Source: Duganella sp. 1411
Lineage (GTDB): Bacteria > Pseudomonadota > Gammaproteobacteria > Burkholderiales > Burkholderiaceae_D
Direction of reading: 5' to 3'
Assembly (NCBI RefSeq): GCF_017833525.1
Contig: NZ_JAFICD010000002.1
Coordinates: forward strand, 434,001-498,000
Length of the DNA stretch: 64,000 nt
Shown here piece after piece: positions 18,000 through 26,395 of the stretch (position 1 is the stretch's first letter; each line of letters opens with the position of its first letter). The notes under the pieces are model-generated. The model ran no database searches, was not told the origin of the DNA, and saw only the letters and a list, made by a program, of their open reading frames with translations. Position numbers and translations under genes: made by a program.

Positions 18000-18977
18000 A
18001 TGCCGAGCCGAGATGAAATTCTGCACGCCAAAATCCTGGTGGTGGATGACAGTGCCGACAACGTCGACCTGATGCTGGAGATCCTGCGCGAAGCCGGTTA
18101 TACCAATGTCGCGTCGACGATGCTGCCAGAACAGGTGTGCCCGATGCACCGACAGCAGTGCTATGACCTGATCCTGCTTGATTTGCAAATGCCGGGCCTG
18201 AATGGCTTCCAGGTCATGAAGGGCCTCAAGGAAATCGAACAGGGCGGCTACCTGCCGGTGCTGGCCCTGACCGCCCAGCCCAGTTTCAAGATCGCCGCCC
18301 TCGAGGCCGGCGCGCGCGACTTCATCAGCAAGCCGTTCGACCTGCTCGAGGTGCACAAGCGCATCCACAACATGCTCGAGGTGCGCCTGCTGTACAAGGA
18401 ACTGGCGCAGTACAGCCGCCAACAGCAGGAGCTGGCGCTGCACGATCCGCTCACCGGCCTGCCCAACCGCCGCCTGCTCGAGGACCGCATCGCCACTGTG
18501 CTGCAACACGCGACGCGCCAGCAGAACAAGGCGGCCGTCATGTACCTGGACCTGGACGGCTTCAAGGCCATCAACGACACCCACGGCCACGCCACCGGCG
18601 ACGACATCCTCAAAATGGTGGCGCAGCGCCTGGTCGGCTGCGCCCGCAAGGAAGACACCGTGGCGCGCGTCGGCGGCGACGAGTTCGTCATCGTGATGGG
18701 CAACATCGCCCACCTGGGCGACACCCAGGAGCCGGCCAGCAAGCTGATCGAGGCGGTCTCCGAGCCCTACCTCATCAACGGCCTGACCTTGCAGCTGTCG
18801 ACCAGCATCGGCATCGGCATCTTCCCCGACGACGCCGACGCGGTGGCCTCGGTGATCGCCATGGCCGACGCCGCGCTGTACGAGGCCAAGCGCTCCGGCA
18901 AGAACCGCAGCTGCACCGCGCAAACCTTACGCAACCAGCCGACCCGGCAACACATCCGGTCGCCGGCGCCGGCCTGA
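18000..18977 (+). CDS. Response regulator with diguanylate cyclase output (REC-GGDEF)
   Basis: 325-aa protein making c-di-GMP in response to phosphorylation. The receiver spans about 14-130 with Asp61 in LLDLQMPG and a Lys in SKPFD. The GGDEF domain covers ~150-310, with the intact active site GGDEF at residues 225-229 and an RKED inhibitory site at 216-219, five residues ahead. It should therefore be an active, product-inhibited cyclase. The start at 18000 follows an AGACAGAGAC purine stretch. It is the only protein in this signalling cluster with a readable output domain. A bidirectional terminator follows it. Confidence 0.94.
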   Translation: MPSRDEILHAKILVVDDSADNVDLMLEILREAGYTNVASTMLPEQVCPMHRQQCYDLILLDLQMPGLNGFQVMKGLKEIEQGGYLPVLALTAQPSFKIAALEAGARDFISKPFDLLEVHKRIHNMLEVRLLYKELAQYSRQQQELALHDPLTGLPNRRLLEDRIATVLQHATRQQNKAAVMYLDLDGFKAINDTHGHATGDDILKMVAQRLVGCARKEDTVARVGGDEFVIVMGNIAHLGDTQEPASKLIEAVSEPYLINGLTLQLSTSIGIGIFPDDADAVASVIAMADAALYEAKRSGKNRSCTAQTLRNQPTRQHIRSPAPA

Positions 18978-18995
18978 AAGCCGCGCGGGAAAAAA

Positions 18996-19022
18996 AAGGG
19001 CGGGTGATGCACACCCGCCCTT
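18996..19022. terminator. Bidirectional rho-independent terminator
   Basis: Perfect 11-bp stem AAGGGCGGGTG / CACCCGCCCTT with a 5-nt loop between two convergent genes. A run of A on the left gives a T-run for the minus-strand transcript, and TTCTTGTTTTT follows on the plus strand. Confidence 0.88.
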
Positions 19023-19050
19023 CTTGTTTTTCGCGGCGCGCCGCCGTCGA

Positions 19051-19671
<621 letters not shown>

Positions 19672-19676
19672 TCAGC

Positions 19677-21314
19677 ATGAGCAGAGACCCCGTGCCTAAA
19701 ACAGAAAAACCAAAGATACTGGTCGTCAACGACGATGCGAACAGCCTGTTTGCTCTGACCAGCTTGCTCGCCCAGTGGGCCGAGCAAGAGTCCTATGAAG
19801 TGCTGGCGGCGCGCTCGGGACAGGAGGCGCTGCGGCAGGTGCTGATGCACGACTTCGCCGTCATCCTGCTCGACGTCAACATGCCCGGCATGGACGGCTT
19901 CGAGACGGCCGAGGCGATCCACCAGCGCGCGCGCTCGGCCGACATCCCCATCATCTTCGTGACCGCCTTCCTCGCCGACGAGCTTGACCGTTTGAAGGCC
20001 TACCAGCGCGGCGCCGTCGACTTCCTGTTCACGCCGGTGATCCCGCAAATCCTGTACGCCAAGATTTCCGTGTTCGTCGCGCTGGCGGTCAAGAACGAGG
20101 AACTCAAAAAGCAGGCGCGCCAGCTGAGCCAGCGCACCACCGAGCTGACCGCCACCAACAAGCGGCTCACGCGCGAGATCGAGGAGCGCCAGGTGGCCGA
20201 GCGGCAGAACCACGCCAAGGACGAGTTCCTGGCGATGCTGGGCCACGAGCTGCGCAATCCGCTCAGCGCCATCAGCAGCGCCGCCTCGCTGATCGGCCTG
20301 CCCGGGGTGTCGGCCGATGGCGTGCAGCGCGCCAAGAAGATCATCCAGCGCCAGAGCCAGCACCTGGGCCGCATCGTCGACGACCTGCTCGACCTGTCGC
20401 GCGCCATGTCCGGCAAGATCCTGCTCAACCGCGCCGCGCTGGACCTGTCGGCGCTGGTCGCGCACACGCTCGAAACCTTCCGCGCCACCGGCCGCAGCGG
20501 CGACTACGAACTGATCCAGGACCTCGACCCCGGCTGGGTCGACGGCGACGCCACCCGGCTCGAGCAGATCGCCAGCAACCTGATCGACAACGCCCTCAAA
20601 TACACGCCGCCGGGCGGGCGCATCGAGGTGCGCACCTGGACCGAGAACGACGACGTCGTGCTCAGCGTGCGCGACACCGGCGTCGGCATCACGGCCGACC
20701 TGCTGCCGCACGTGTTCGACGTGTTCGTCCAGGGCACCAGCACGCTGGACCGCGCCCAGGGCGGGCTGGGTATCGGCCTGTCGCTGGTGCGCCGGCTGGC
20801 CGAACTGCACGGCGGCGGCATCGAGGCCGAAAGCAAGGGCCCGGGCGGCGGCAGCACTTTCACGCTCCGGCTGCCACGCATCGAACATCAGGTGGCCGCG
20901 CCGCCGGCGCCGCCGCCGGCCGCCGAACGCGAAGCGGGCAAGCCGAGCGTGCTGCTGATCGAGGACAACGACGACGGCCGCGAGATGATGGCCATGATGC
21001 TCAGCTGCTACGGCTACGAGGTGCGCCACGCCGAGGACGGCCCGCGCGGGCTGGAGGCGGCCGCGCGCCACCTGCCCGACCTGGCGCTGGTCGACATCGG
21101 CCTGCCCGGCATCGACGGCTACGAGGTGGCGCGGCGGCTGCGCGCCGACCCCGCCACGCGCGGCATCAAGCTCATCGCGCTGACCGGCTACGGCCTGGCC
21201 GAGGACCTGCGGCGCGTGCTCGACGCCGGCTTCGACCGCCACCTGGTCAAGCCGGTCGACATCGACCACCTGATGGAAGTGATCGGCAGTTGCACCGCGC
21301 AGCCGGTCAAGTAG
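19677..21314 (+). CDS. Hybrid histidine kinase, REC-HisKA-HATPase-REC
   Basis: 545-aa soluble kinase flanked by two receivers. The first receiver has Asp66 in LLDVNMPG. A coiled-coil linker (about 135-180) leads to His190 in GHELRNP. The ATPase has SNLIDNALKYT, DTGVGI and GGLGIGLSLV. The second receiver has Asp473 in VDIGLPG and Lys near LVKPVD. With no sensor domain, input must come by phosphorylation of the N-terminal receiver, making it a relay node. The start at 19677 is the first ATG of the frame. Its own 206-nt upstream region, shared divergently with the 139-aa gene, probably holds the promoter. Confidence 0.93.
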   Translation: MSRDPVPKTEKPKILVVNDDANSLFALTSLLAQWAEQESYEVLAARSGQEALRQVLMHDFAVILLDVNMPGMDGFETAEAIHQRARSADIPIIFVTAFLADELDRLKAYQRGAVDFLFTPVIPQILYAKISVFVALAVKNEELKKQARQLSQRTTELTATNKRLTREIEERQVAERQNHAKDEFLAMLGHELRNPLSAISSAASLIGLPGVSADGVQRAKKIIQRQSQHLGRIVDDLLDLSRAMSGKILLNRAALDLSALVAHTLETFRATGRSGDYELIQDLDPGWVDGDATRLEQIASNLIDNALKYTPPGGRIEVRTWTENDDVVLSVRDTGVGITADLLPHVFDVFVQGTSTLDRAQGGLGIGLSLVRRLAELHGGGIEAESKGPGGGSTFTLRLPRIEHQVAAPPAPPPAAEREAGKPSVLLIEDNDDGREMMAMMLSCYGYEVRHAEDGPRGLEAAARHLPDLALVDIGLPGIDGYEVARRLRADPATRGIKLIALTGYGLAEDLRRVLDAGFDRHLVKPVDIDHLMEVIGSCTAQPVK

Positions 21315-21453
21315 GCCGCGCGGCCGTGGCCGCCGCGCCACGGTGCGCCACGCTTGGCGAAGCTCGGGTATCATCGGAAAAAAAATAAGTCTGCCGGGGA
21401 AAAGCGGTTACCCACCGCCACGCCGGTCCGCTAACATCACATCAGAGAAAACC

Positions 21454-22167
21454 ATGTCCTTACCGGCTCCACAAGAACATCAGGACGCGCTGCGCAGCGC
21501 GGATTTGAGCGAACTGCTCGGCCACGTACACACATGTTGGGATAACGAAAGGCGCTCGCTGTCGCGCCAGTTGCACGACAGCCTGGGGTCGTCGCTGACG
21601 GCGCTGACCATGCATCTGGGCCTGCTGATGCAAAAGATGCCGCAGGAGCCGGCGCTGCAGGACCGCGCCGCGCACATGAAGCAACTGCTGATGCAGATCG
21701 TCGAGACCAACCGCCAGATGCAGCTCAAATTGTGGAACGACAAGCTGGAGTTTCTCGGCGTGCGCGTCGCGCTGGGCGAGCTGGTGGAGCAGTTCGGCGA
21801 GCAGCACAAGATCGTCGCCCGCTGCAGCCTGCCCGACGACGAACTCGATTGTCCGCGCAGCCACGGCATCGTGCTGCTGCACACGCTGGAGGAAGCGCTG
21901 CGCAACATCGTCGCGCATGCCAACGCGACCGAGGTGGACGTCATCGTCGACGACAACGAGGACGAGGTGATGTTGACGGTCAAGGACAACGGCGTGGGCC
22001 TGGGCGGCCCGGGCACGAAGGGGTCGGGCCATGAGGGCGGCAAGTACGGGCTGCGCATGGCGCGCGAGCGCGCCGCGTATTTGGGCGGCACCTTGACGCT
22101 GGCGGCGGGCGCCGACGGCGGCGTCACGCTGACGATGGTGTTGCCGAAGCCGGTCAACGCGCTGTAA
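21454..22167 (+). CDS. NarX/DesK-type histidine kinase core (HisKA_3-HATPase)
   Basis: 237-aa soluble kinase. The dimerisation domain has the HisKA_3 signature with His41 in RQLHDSLG. The ATPase has EEALRNIVAHANA, DNGVGL and GLRMARERA. There is no sensor, transmembrane or receiver domain. Such kinases normally pair with a LuxR/NarL-type regulator, but none lies in this window, so the partner is remote or it acts on the neighbouring receivers. The ATG at 21454 begins MSLPAPQEH; an upstream in-frame ATG at 21343 is less likely, as it covers low-quality coding sequence. A palindromic repeat follows the gene. Confidence 0.88.
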   Translation: MSLPAPQEHQDALRSADLSELLGHVHTCWDNERRSLSRQLHDSLGSSLTALTMHLGLLMQKMPQEPALQDRAAHMKQLLMQIVETNRQMQLKLWNDKLEFLGVRVALGELVEQFGEQHKIVARCSLPDDELDCPRSHGIVLLHTLEEALRNIVAHANATEVDVIVDDNEDEVMLTVKDNGVGLGGPGTKGSGHEGGKYGLRMARERAAYLGGTLTLAAGADGGVTLTMVLPKPVNAL

Positions 22168-22223
22168 AAAAATCCAGGTCCAAACCACGTCCAAACCACG
22201 TCTAAACCACGAAACCACGAAAC

Positions 22224-22393
22224 CACGTAGGGCGGATTAGCGCAGCGTAATCCGCCAATGCGTGCGTCTCGACGGCGCATCCATTGGCGGATTACGGCGT
22301 TCCGCCTCTCAAGGCCTACCGGCAGGTAGGCCGTGCCATCGATGTGCCCCCGGGGCGGATTGGCGGGCATTGCCCGCTAATCCGCCCTACGTG
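22224..22393. repeat. Palindromic intergenic repeat element, 170 bp, 19-bp terminal inverted repeats
   Basis: The ends are perfect inverted copies: CACGTAGGGCGGATTAGCG at 22224-22242 and its complement at 22375-22393. The left unit continues as GGCGGATTA-N8-TAATCCGCC, itself a hairpin. The same unit recurs at 27828-27922 and 36095-36198. It has no ORF and looks like a REP/MITE-like dispersed element. It lies between the convergent kinase and NADH dehydrogenase genes, just after short tandem copies of AACCACG. Confidence 0.85.
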
Positions 22394-22408
22394 CCTCCGT
22401 GTCCTCGC

Positions 22409-23710
22409 TCAATGCAACTTCACCAGCGGCGTGCTGCGCTTGATCAGGAAGCGCGCCACGGCCAGCACGCCGGTGCGTATCGTCCCCAGCACGGCCTGGT
22501 GATGCATCAAATGCAAACTGACATACATCAGCCGCGCGACAAACCCGTCGACAAACCAGCTCAACCCCTTCAACGACCCCATCAAACTGCCCACCGACGT
22601 GGTCTGCCCGAACGACACCAGCGAACCATAATCGCGGTACACATACGGCTTCGATTGCGGCGGCTTGCCGGCCTCCCGCCGCACGAACGTCTTGAGCAGA
22701 TAATCGGCCTGCTGGTGCGCCGCCTGCGCGCGCGGCGGCACCAGCTTGCCGTCCGGCCCGGCGCACGCGGCGCAATCGCCCATCGCATAAATATAGTCGT
22801 AACCCTTGACCGCGAGGTCCGGCCCGACATCGATCTGCCCCGACTTGATGGTCGGCAGACCCAGCTCCTTGAGGAAATCGGGCGCCTTGATGCCGGCCGC
22901 CCAGACCACGATCTGCGCCGGGTACGCGACGTCGCCGGCGCTCACCTGCGTGGCCGAGATCGCCGTCACCCGGGTATTGGTGACTACCGTGACGGCGCGC
23001 TGATGCAGCAGCTCCAGCGCGGCCGTCGACACCTTCTCCGGCAGCGGCGCCAGGATGCGCGGCGCGCCCTCGAGCAAGGTGATGCGCACGTCGCGCTCGG
23101 CCTGCAGCTGGCGGAAGCCGTAGGCCGCGTACACCCCGCTGGCCTCGCGCAACTCCGCCGCCAGTTCGACGCCGGTGGCGCCGCCGCCGATGATGACGAC
23201 GTCGATGCCGGCGTCCGGCTGCGCGCTCTTCTTCAGCGACGCCAGGGTCAGCAGCTTGAGCAAGGTCAGTCGGAAGCGCTCGGCGTCCTCGGTGGCGTTG
23301 AGGGAAATCGTGTGTTCGGCCGCGCCGGGCACGCCGAAATAATTGGAGGTGCTGCCGACGGCCAGCACCAGCGAATCGAAGCGGACGCTCCGTTCGGGCA
23401 GGATCAGTTCGTCCGTCGGCTCGACGCCGCGGATCTCGCCGACCGTCAGCATCCGCTGCGCCGCGTCGAGCGCGACCAGCGGGCCATAGACGAACGTGAA
23501 GCCATTGTCGTGCGCCAGCATCTGGTAGGACAGGCCTTCCTGATGCACGTCCAGCGTGCCGGCCGCCACCTCGTGCAGCGACGGTTTCCAGATATGGTAG
23601 AGCCGGCTGTCGACCAGCATCACCGCTTCCGGGCCGAGCTTGCGCCCCAGTTTGCAGGCGAGCTCCAGCCCGCCCGCTCCGCCGCCCACAATGACTATTT
23701 TGCTATGCAA
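22409..23710 (-). CDS. ndh: Type II NADH:quinone oxidoreductase (NDH-2)
   Basis: 433-aa FAD enzyme passing electrons from NADH to quinone without proton pumping, peripheral on the inner membrane. The FAD-binding motif is at the N-terminus (KIVIVGGGAGGLELA). The NADH-binding Rossmann motif is near residue 170 (DVVIIGGGATGVELAAEL). The second FAD motif is YIYAMGDCAAC, and AQAAHQQADYL is typical of NDH-2. The C-terminal segment (about 370-420) is amphipathic and probably membrane-binding. Length fits the family. It is a single-gene unit with a palindromic repeat downstream. Confidence 0.92.
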   Translation of the reverse strand: MHSKIVIVGGGAGGLELACKLGRKLGPEAVMLVDSRLYHIWKPSLHEVAAGTLDVHQEGLSYQMLAHDNGFTFVYGPLVALDAAQRMLTVGEIRGVEPTDELILPERSVRFDSLVLAVGSTSNYFGVPGAAEHTISLNATEDAERFRLTLLKLLTLASLKKSAQPDAGIDVVIIGGGATGVELAAELREASGVYAAYGFRQLQAERDVRITLLEGAPRILAPLPEKVSTAALELLHQRAVTVVTNTRVTAISATQVSAGDVAYPAQIVVWAAGIKAPDFLKELGLPTIKSGQIDVGPDLAVKGYDYIYAMGDCAACAGPDGKLVPPRAQAAHQQADYLLKTFVRREAGKPPQSKPYVYRDYGSLVSFGQTTSVGSLMGSLKGLSWFVDGFVARLMYVSLHLMHHQAVLGTIRTGVLAVARFLIKRSTPLVKLH

Positions 23711-23751
23711 ATGTTTCTCCTGTAAGCGGCGGCAGCCGCCGCGTGGTCGAT

Positions 23752-24252
23752 TTAACGGTCGCGGCCGTTCCCGTTGCCGTGGCCGTTCCCATTACCGTGG
23801 CCATTGCCATTGCCATTGCCGTGGCCATGGCCCCGCCCGTGGTCGTCGTCGCGACGGTCGTCACGGCGGTCATCGCGGCGGTCGTCGCGGCGGTCGTCGT
23901 AGCCGCCGCCACCGTGGCGGCTGCGATAGGCCGGCACGTACTGGTTGTTATACCAGTTATCTTGAACAAAATACACGCGCTGTCCGCATGCGTTGTAAGC
24001 GCGGCAATGCTTGGACCAGTTTTTCGCGTGGCCCGGCGGCACGCGCAGGTAGATCGGCGCGCTTTCGACGTAACGCACCGGCCGCTGCACCAGGATCGGC
24101 TCGCGGTAAATCACTTGCGGCTGCGGATAGTCGCCGATGTCCAGGCGGCCGTAGAAACCCGGCTGGCCGATGGTGACCGAAACGCCGACATCGGTCGCGA
24201 AGGCGGAGGTGGACAATGCCAGCAAGCTGGCCGCAATGAGTTTGGCTTTCAT
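23752..24252 (-). CDS. Secreted low-complexity protein with Arg/Asp and His-Gly-Asn repeats
   Basis: 166-aa exported protein of unknown function. The signal peptide ends near residue 18 (TSAFA). A conserved-looking core (about 19-105) has IGQPGFYGRLDIGDYPQP and a Cys pair in HCRAYNACG. The last third is low complexity: about four DDRR-type repeats, then His-Gly-Asn-Gly repeats ending NGRDR. The core resembles a family of small periplasmic proteins common in betaproteobacteria; the charged, disordered tail could bind metal or cell wall. The ATG at 24252 is preferred over an upstream ATG at 24264, which lacks a ribosome site. Confidence 0.75.
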   Translation of the reverse strand: MKAKLIAASLLALSTSAFATDVGVSVTIGQPGFYGRLDIGDYPQPQVIYREPILVQRPVRYVESAPIYLRVPPGHAKNWSKHCRAYNACGQRVYFVQDNWYNNQYVPAYRSRHGGGGYDDRRDDRRDDRRDDRRDDDHGRGHGHGNGNGNGHGNGNGHGNGNGRDR

Positions 24253-24345
24253 GATGTGCCCCATTTATTATTGACTGCTGTTGAGCGAAGTTGCTCAAGA
24301 AACATAATACCAAGCCCTCAGCCGTATTTCCGTTCGCTAACGAAC

Positions 24346-24363
24346 ATACTTGCAAGCAAGTAT
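24346..24363. promoter_or_regulatory. Candidate MarR operator, 18-bp perfect palindrome
   Basis: ATACTTGC-AA-GCAAGTAT, a perfect palindrome just upstream of the -35 box of the marR-type gene. It matches the size and symmetry of MarR-family operators. A second dyad, GTTCG-CTAA-CGAAC, abuts it at 24332-24345. Confidence 0.65.
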
Positions 24364-24366
24364 CGA

Positions 24367-24395
24367 TTGCAAGGCGACACGCCGCGCGCTACAAT
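24367..24395 (+). promoter_or_regulatory. Sigma-70 promoter of the marR-efflux operon
   Basis: TTGCAA (24367-24372), a 17-bp spacer and TACAAT (24390-24395), placing the transcription start around 24402. The MarR-type palindromes flank it on both sides. Confidence 0.7.
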
Positions 24396-24396
24396 A

Positions 24397-24416
24397 ATAG
24401 TTCGAGACCTAACTAT
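24397..24416. promoter_or_regulatory. Second candidate operator across the transcription start
   Basis: ATAGTT-N8-AACTAT, a perfect dyad immediately after the -10 box and 16 nt before the marR-type ATG. Its place across the expected +1 suits repression. Arms differ from the upstream palindrome, so it may bind the same protein less tightly or another one. Confidence 0.5.
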
Positions 24417-24431
24417 TCACAGGCAAATGAT

Positions 24432-24866
24432 ATGCCCTCTATCGAAGAACGCTTCTCCGCCGCGTTGCACGGCAGCGCCCGCGCCTGGCGCCAGGCGATC
24501 GACCGCCGCCTCAAGCACCTGGGCATCAGCCAGGCCAGCTGGATGGCGATCGCGCTGACGGCCAAGGAAACCTCGCCGCCGTCGCAGACGCAGTTGGCCG
24601 CGCGCGTCGGCGTCGAGGACCCGACCATGGTCGCCACCATCGACCGGCTGGTCAAGGCCGGCTACATGGTGCGCACGCCGTCCGACACCGACCGCCGCGT
24701 CAAGCTGCTGAGCCTGACCGAGGACGGCCGGCGCATCTACCAGAGCGTCTGGCAGGAGGCCGACATCGTGCGTCGCGAACTGCTGGGCAACGTCGATCCC
24801 GACACCCTGCGCGTGGTCACCGAGTTCCTCGAGGCGCTGCACGCCCAGATCGAGTCGCGCCCATGA
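24432..24866 (+). CDS. MarR-family repressor of the downstream efflux operon
   Basis: 144-aa winged-helix regulator. The recognition helices and wing are visible at about residues 50-95 (TQLAARVGVEDPTMVATIDRL, then YMVRTPSDTDRRVKLLSLTEDG, the DxRxxxxxLT wing signature). The start at 24432 follows a short purine stretch. Its 3' end overlaps the MFS gene by 4 nt (ATGA), so the pump is translationally coupled. Palindromes on both sides of its own promoter suggest autorepression released by a drug-like ligand, as in EmrR systems. This is inferred from arrangement. Confidence 0.92.
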   Translation: MPSIEERFSAALHGSARAWRQAIDRRLKHLGISQASWMAIALTAKETSPPSQTQLAARVGVEDPTMVATIDRLVKAGYMVRTPSDTDRRVKLLSLTEDGRRIYQSVWQEADIVRRELLGNVDPDTLRVVTEFLEALHAQIESRP

Positions 24867-26380
24867 GCCAGGCGGCGCCGCTCAACCGCCGCATGATCAC
24901 CATCTCGATCATGCTGGCGACCATCATCCAGGCGCTCGACGGCACCATCGCCAACGTCGCGCTGCCGCACATGCAGGGCAGCCTGTCGGCCTCGCAGGAC
25001 CAGATCACCTGGGTGCTGACGTCGTTCATCGTCGCCACCGCCATCGCCACGCCGCTGACCGGCTGGATGTGCGACCGCTTCGGCCAGAAGAACGTCTTTC
25101 TCGCCGCCGTGGCCGGCTTCACGATCGCCTCGGTGCTGTGCGGCCTGTCCGGCTCGCTGGCCGAGATCGTCGCCGCGCGCATGCTGCAGGGCGTGTTCGG
25201 CGCCGCGCTGGTACCGCTGTCGCAGGCCACGCTGCTCGACATCAACCCGCGCGAAAAGCACGGCTCGGCCATGGCGGTGTGGGGTATGGGCGTGATGATC
25301 GGCCCCATCCTCGGCCCCACCCTGGGCGGCTGGCTGACCGACAGCTACAACTGGCGCTGGGTGTTCTTCATCAACGTGCCGGTCGGCGCGATGGCCTTCT
25401 ACGGCATCTGGCGCTACATCTTGCGCAGCCCGGCGCCGCGCAAGATGCGCTTCGACGCCTTCGGCTTCGTCACGCTCAGCCTGGCCATCGGCGCGCTGCA
25501 GATGCTGCTCGACCGCGGCGAGCAGAACGACTGGTTCGCCGCCACCGAGACCTGGGCCGAGGCCATCCTGCTGGCGCTCAGCTTCGCCTGGTTCGCCACG
25601 CACACGCTGATGCGCCCGGCCGGGCAATCGTTCTTCGACTACCGGCTGCTGCGCAACACCAACTACGTCGGCGGCCTGTTGTTCATCTTCATCGTCGGCA
25701 TGGTGCTGTTCGCCACGCGCGCGCTGACGCCGACCATGCTGCAAAGCCTGATGGGCTACCCGGCCGCCGTGGCCGGGCTGGTCACCGCTCCCAGCGGCCT
25801 GGGCACGATGATCGCGATGATGCTGGCCGGACGGCTGGTCGGCAAGCTCGACCTACGCCTGCTGCTGGGCGCCGGCTTCGCCATCACCGCCTTCTCGCTG
25901 TGGCAGATGACGCGCTACACGCTGGTGCTGTCGCGGGCCGACATCATCTGGCCCGGCGTCATCCAGGGGCTCGGACTGGGGCTGGTGTTCGTGCCGCTGA
26001 GCGCGGCCACCTTCGCCACCTTGTCGCCGCAAATGCGCGCCGAGGGCACCGCCATCTACAGCCTGATGCGCAATATCGGCAGCTCGATCGGCATCGCGCT
26101 GGTGCAGACCCTCTTGGTGCGCAACACGCAAACCGTGCACAGCGCGCTGGCCGAGAAGATCACCACCGCCAACCCGGCGCTGCTCGACAACCTCGCCACG
26201 CCGCAGGCGGCCGCATTGCTCAACAACGAGATCACGCGCCAGGCCTCGATGATCGCCTACGTCGACGACTTCTGGCTGATGCTGATCCTGACCTTGTGCG
26301 TGCTGCCGCTGCTGCTGCTGATCCGGCCGGCCAACAGCTCCGCCCCGGGCGAGGCGGCGCTGGCGGCCCACGCGGACTAA
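24863..26380 (+). CDS. DHA2-family MFS drug exporter (EmrB-like)
   Basis: 505-aa inner-membrane proton antiporter, probably with 14 helices. Family motifs include LDGTIANVALPHMQGSL in helix 1, the motif A loop GWMCDRFGQKN, RMLQGVFGAAL, and the motif C region GMGVMIGPILGPTLGG. Length fits EmrB. It lies second in the operon marR - MFS - outer-membrane channel - HlyD adaptor, which supplies all three parts of a pump spanning both membranes. The putative substrates are hydrophobic or weak-acid toxicants. Confidence 0.93.
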   Translation: MSQAAPLNRRMITISIMLATIIQALDGTIANVALPHMQGSLSASQDQITWVLTSFIVATAIATPLTGWMCDRFGQKNVFLAAVAGFTIASVLCGLSGSLAEIVAARMLQGVFGAALVPLSQATLLDINPREKHGSAMAVWGMGVMIGPILGPTLGGWLTDSYNWRWVFFINVPVGAMAFYGIWRYILRSPAPRKMRFDAFGFVTLSLAIGALQMLLDRGEQNDWFAATETWAEAILLALSFAWFATHTLMRPAGQSFFDYRLLRNTNYVGGLLFIFIVGMVLFATRALTPTMLQSLMGYPAAVAGLVTAPSGLGTMIAMMLAGRLVGKLDLRLLLGAGFAITAFSLWQMTRYTLVLSRADIIWPGVIQGLGLGLVFVPLSAATFATLSPQMRAEGTAIYSLMRNIGSSIGIALVQTLLVRNTQTVHSALAEKITTANPALLDNLATPQAAALLNNEITRQASMIAYVDDFWLMLILTLCVLPLLLLIRPANSSAPGEAALAAHAD

Positions 26381-26395
26381 CGATAGGAACCTCAT

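Noticed and set aside
22184..22226. Five AACCACG-type tandem copies as a possible protein-binding array
   Set aside because: The copies vary in spacing and directly abut a REP-like element; more likely slippage at the element's edge than an operator.
23754..23920. Short tandem near-repeats resembling a CRISPR or satellite array
   Set aside because: They are coding repeats (DDRR and His-Gly-Asn) of a secreted protein, with no spacers and no cas genes.
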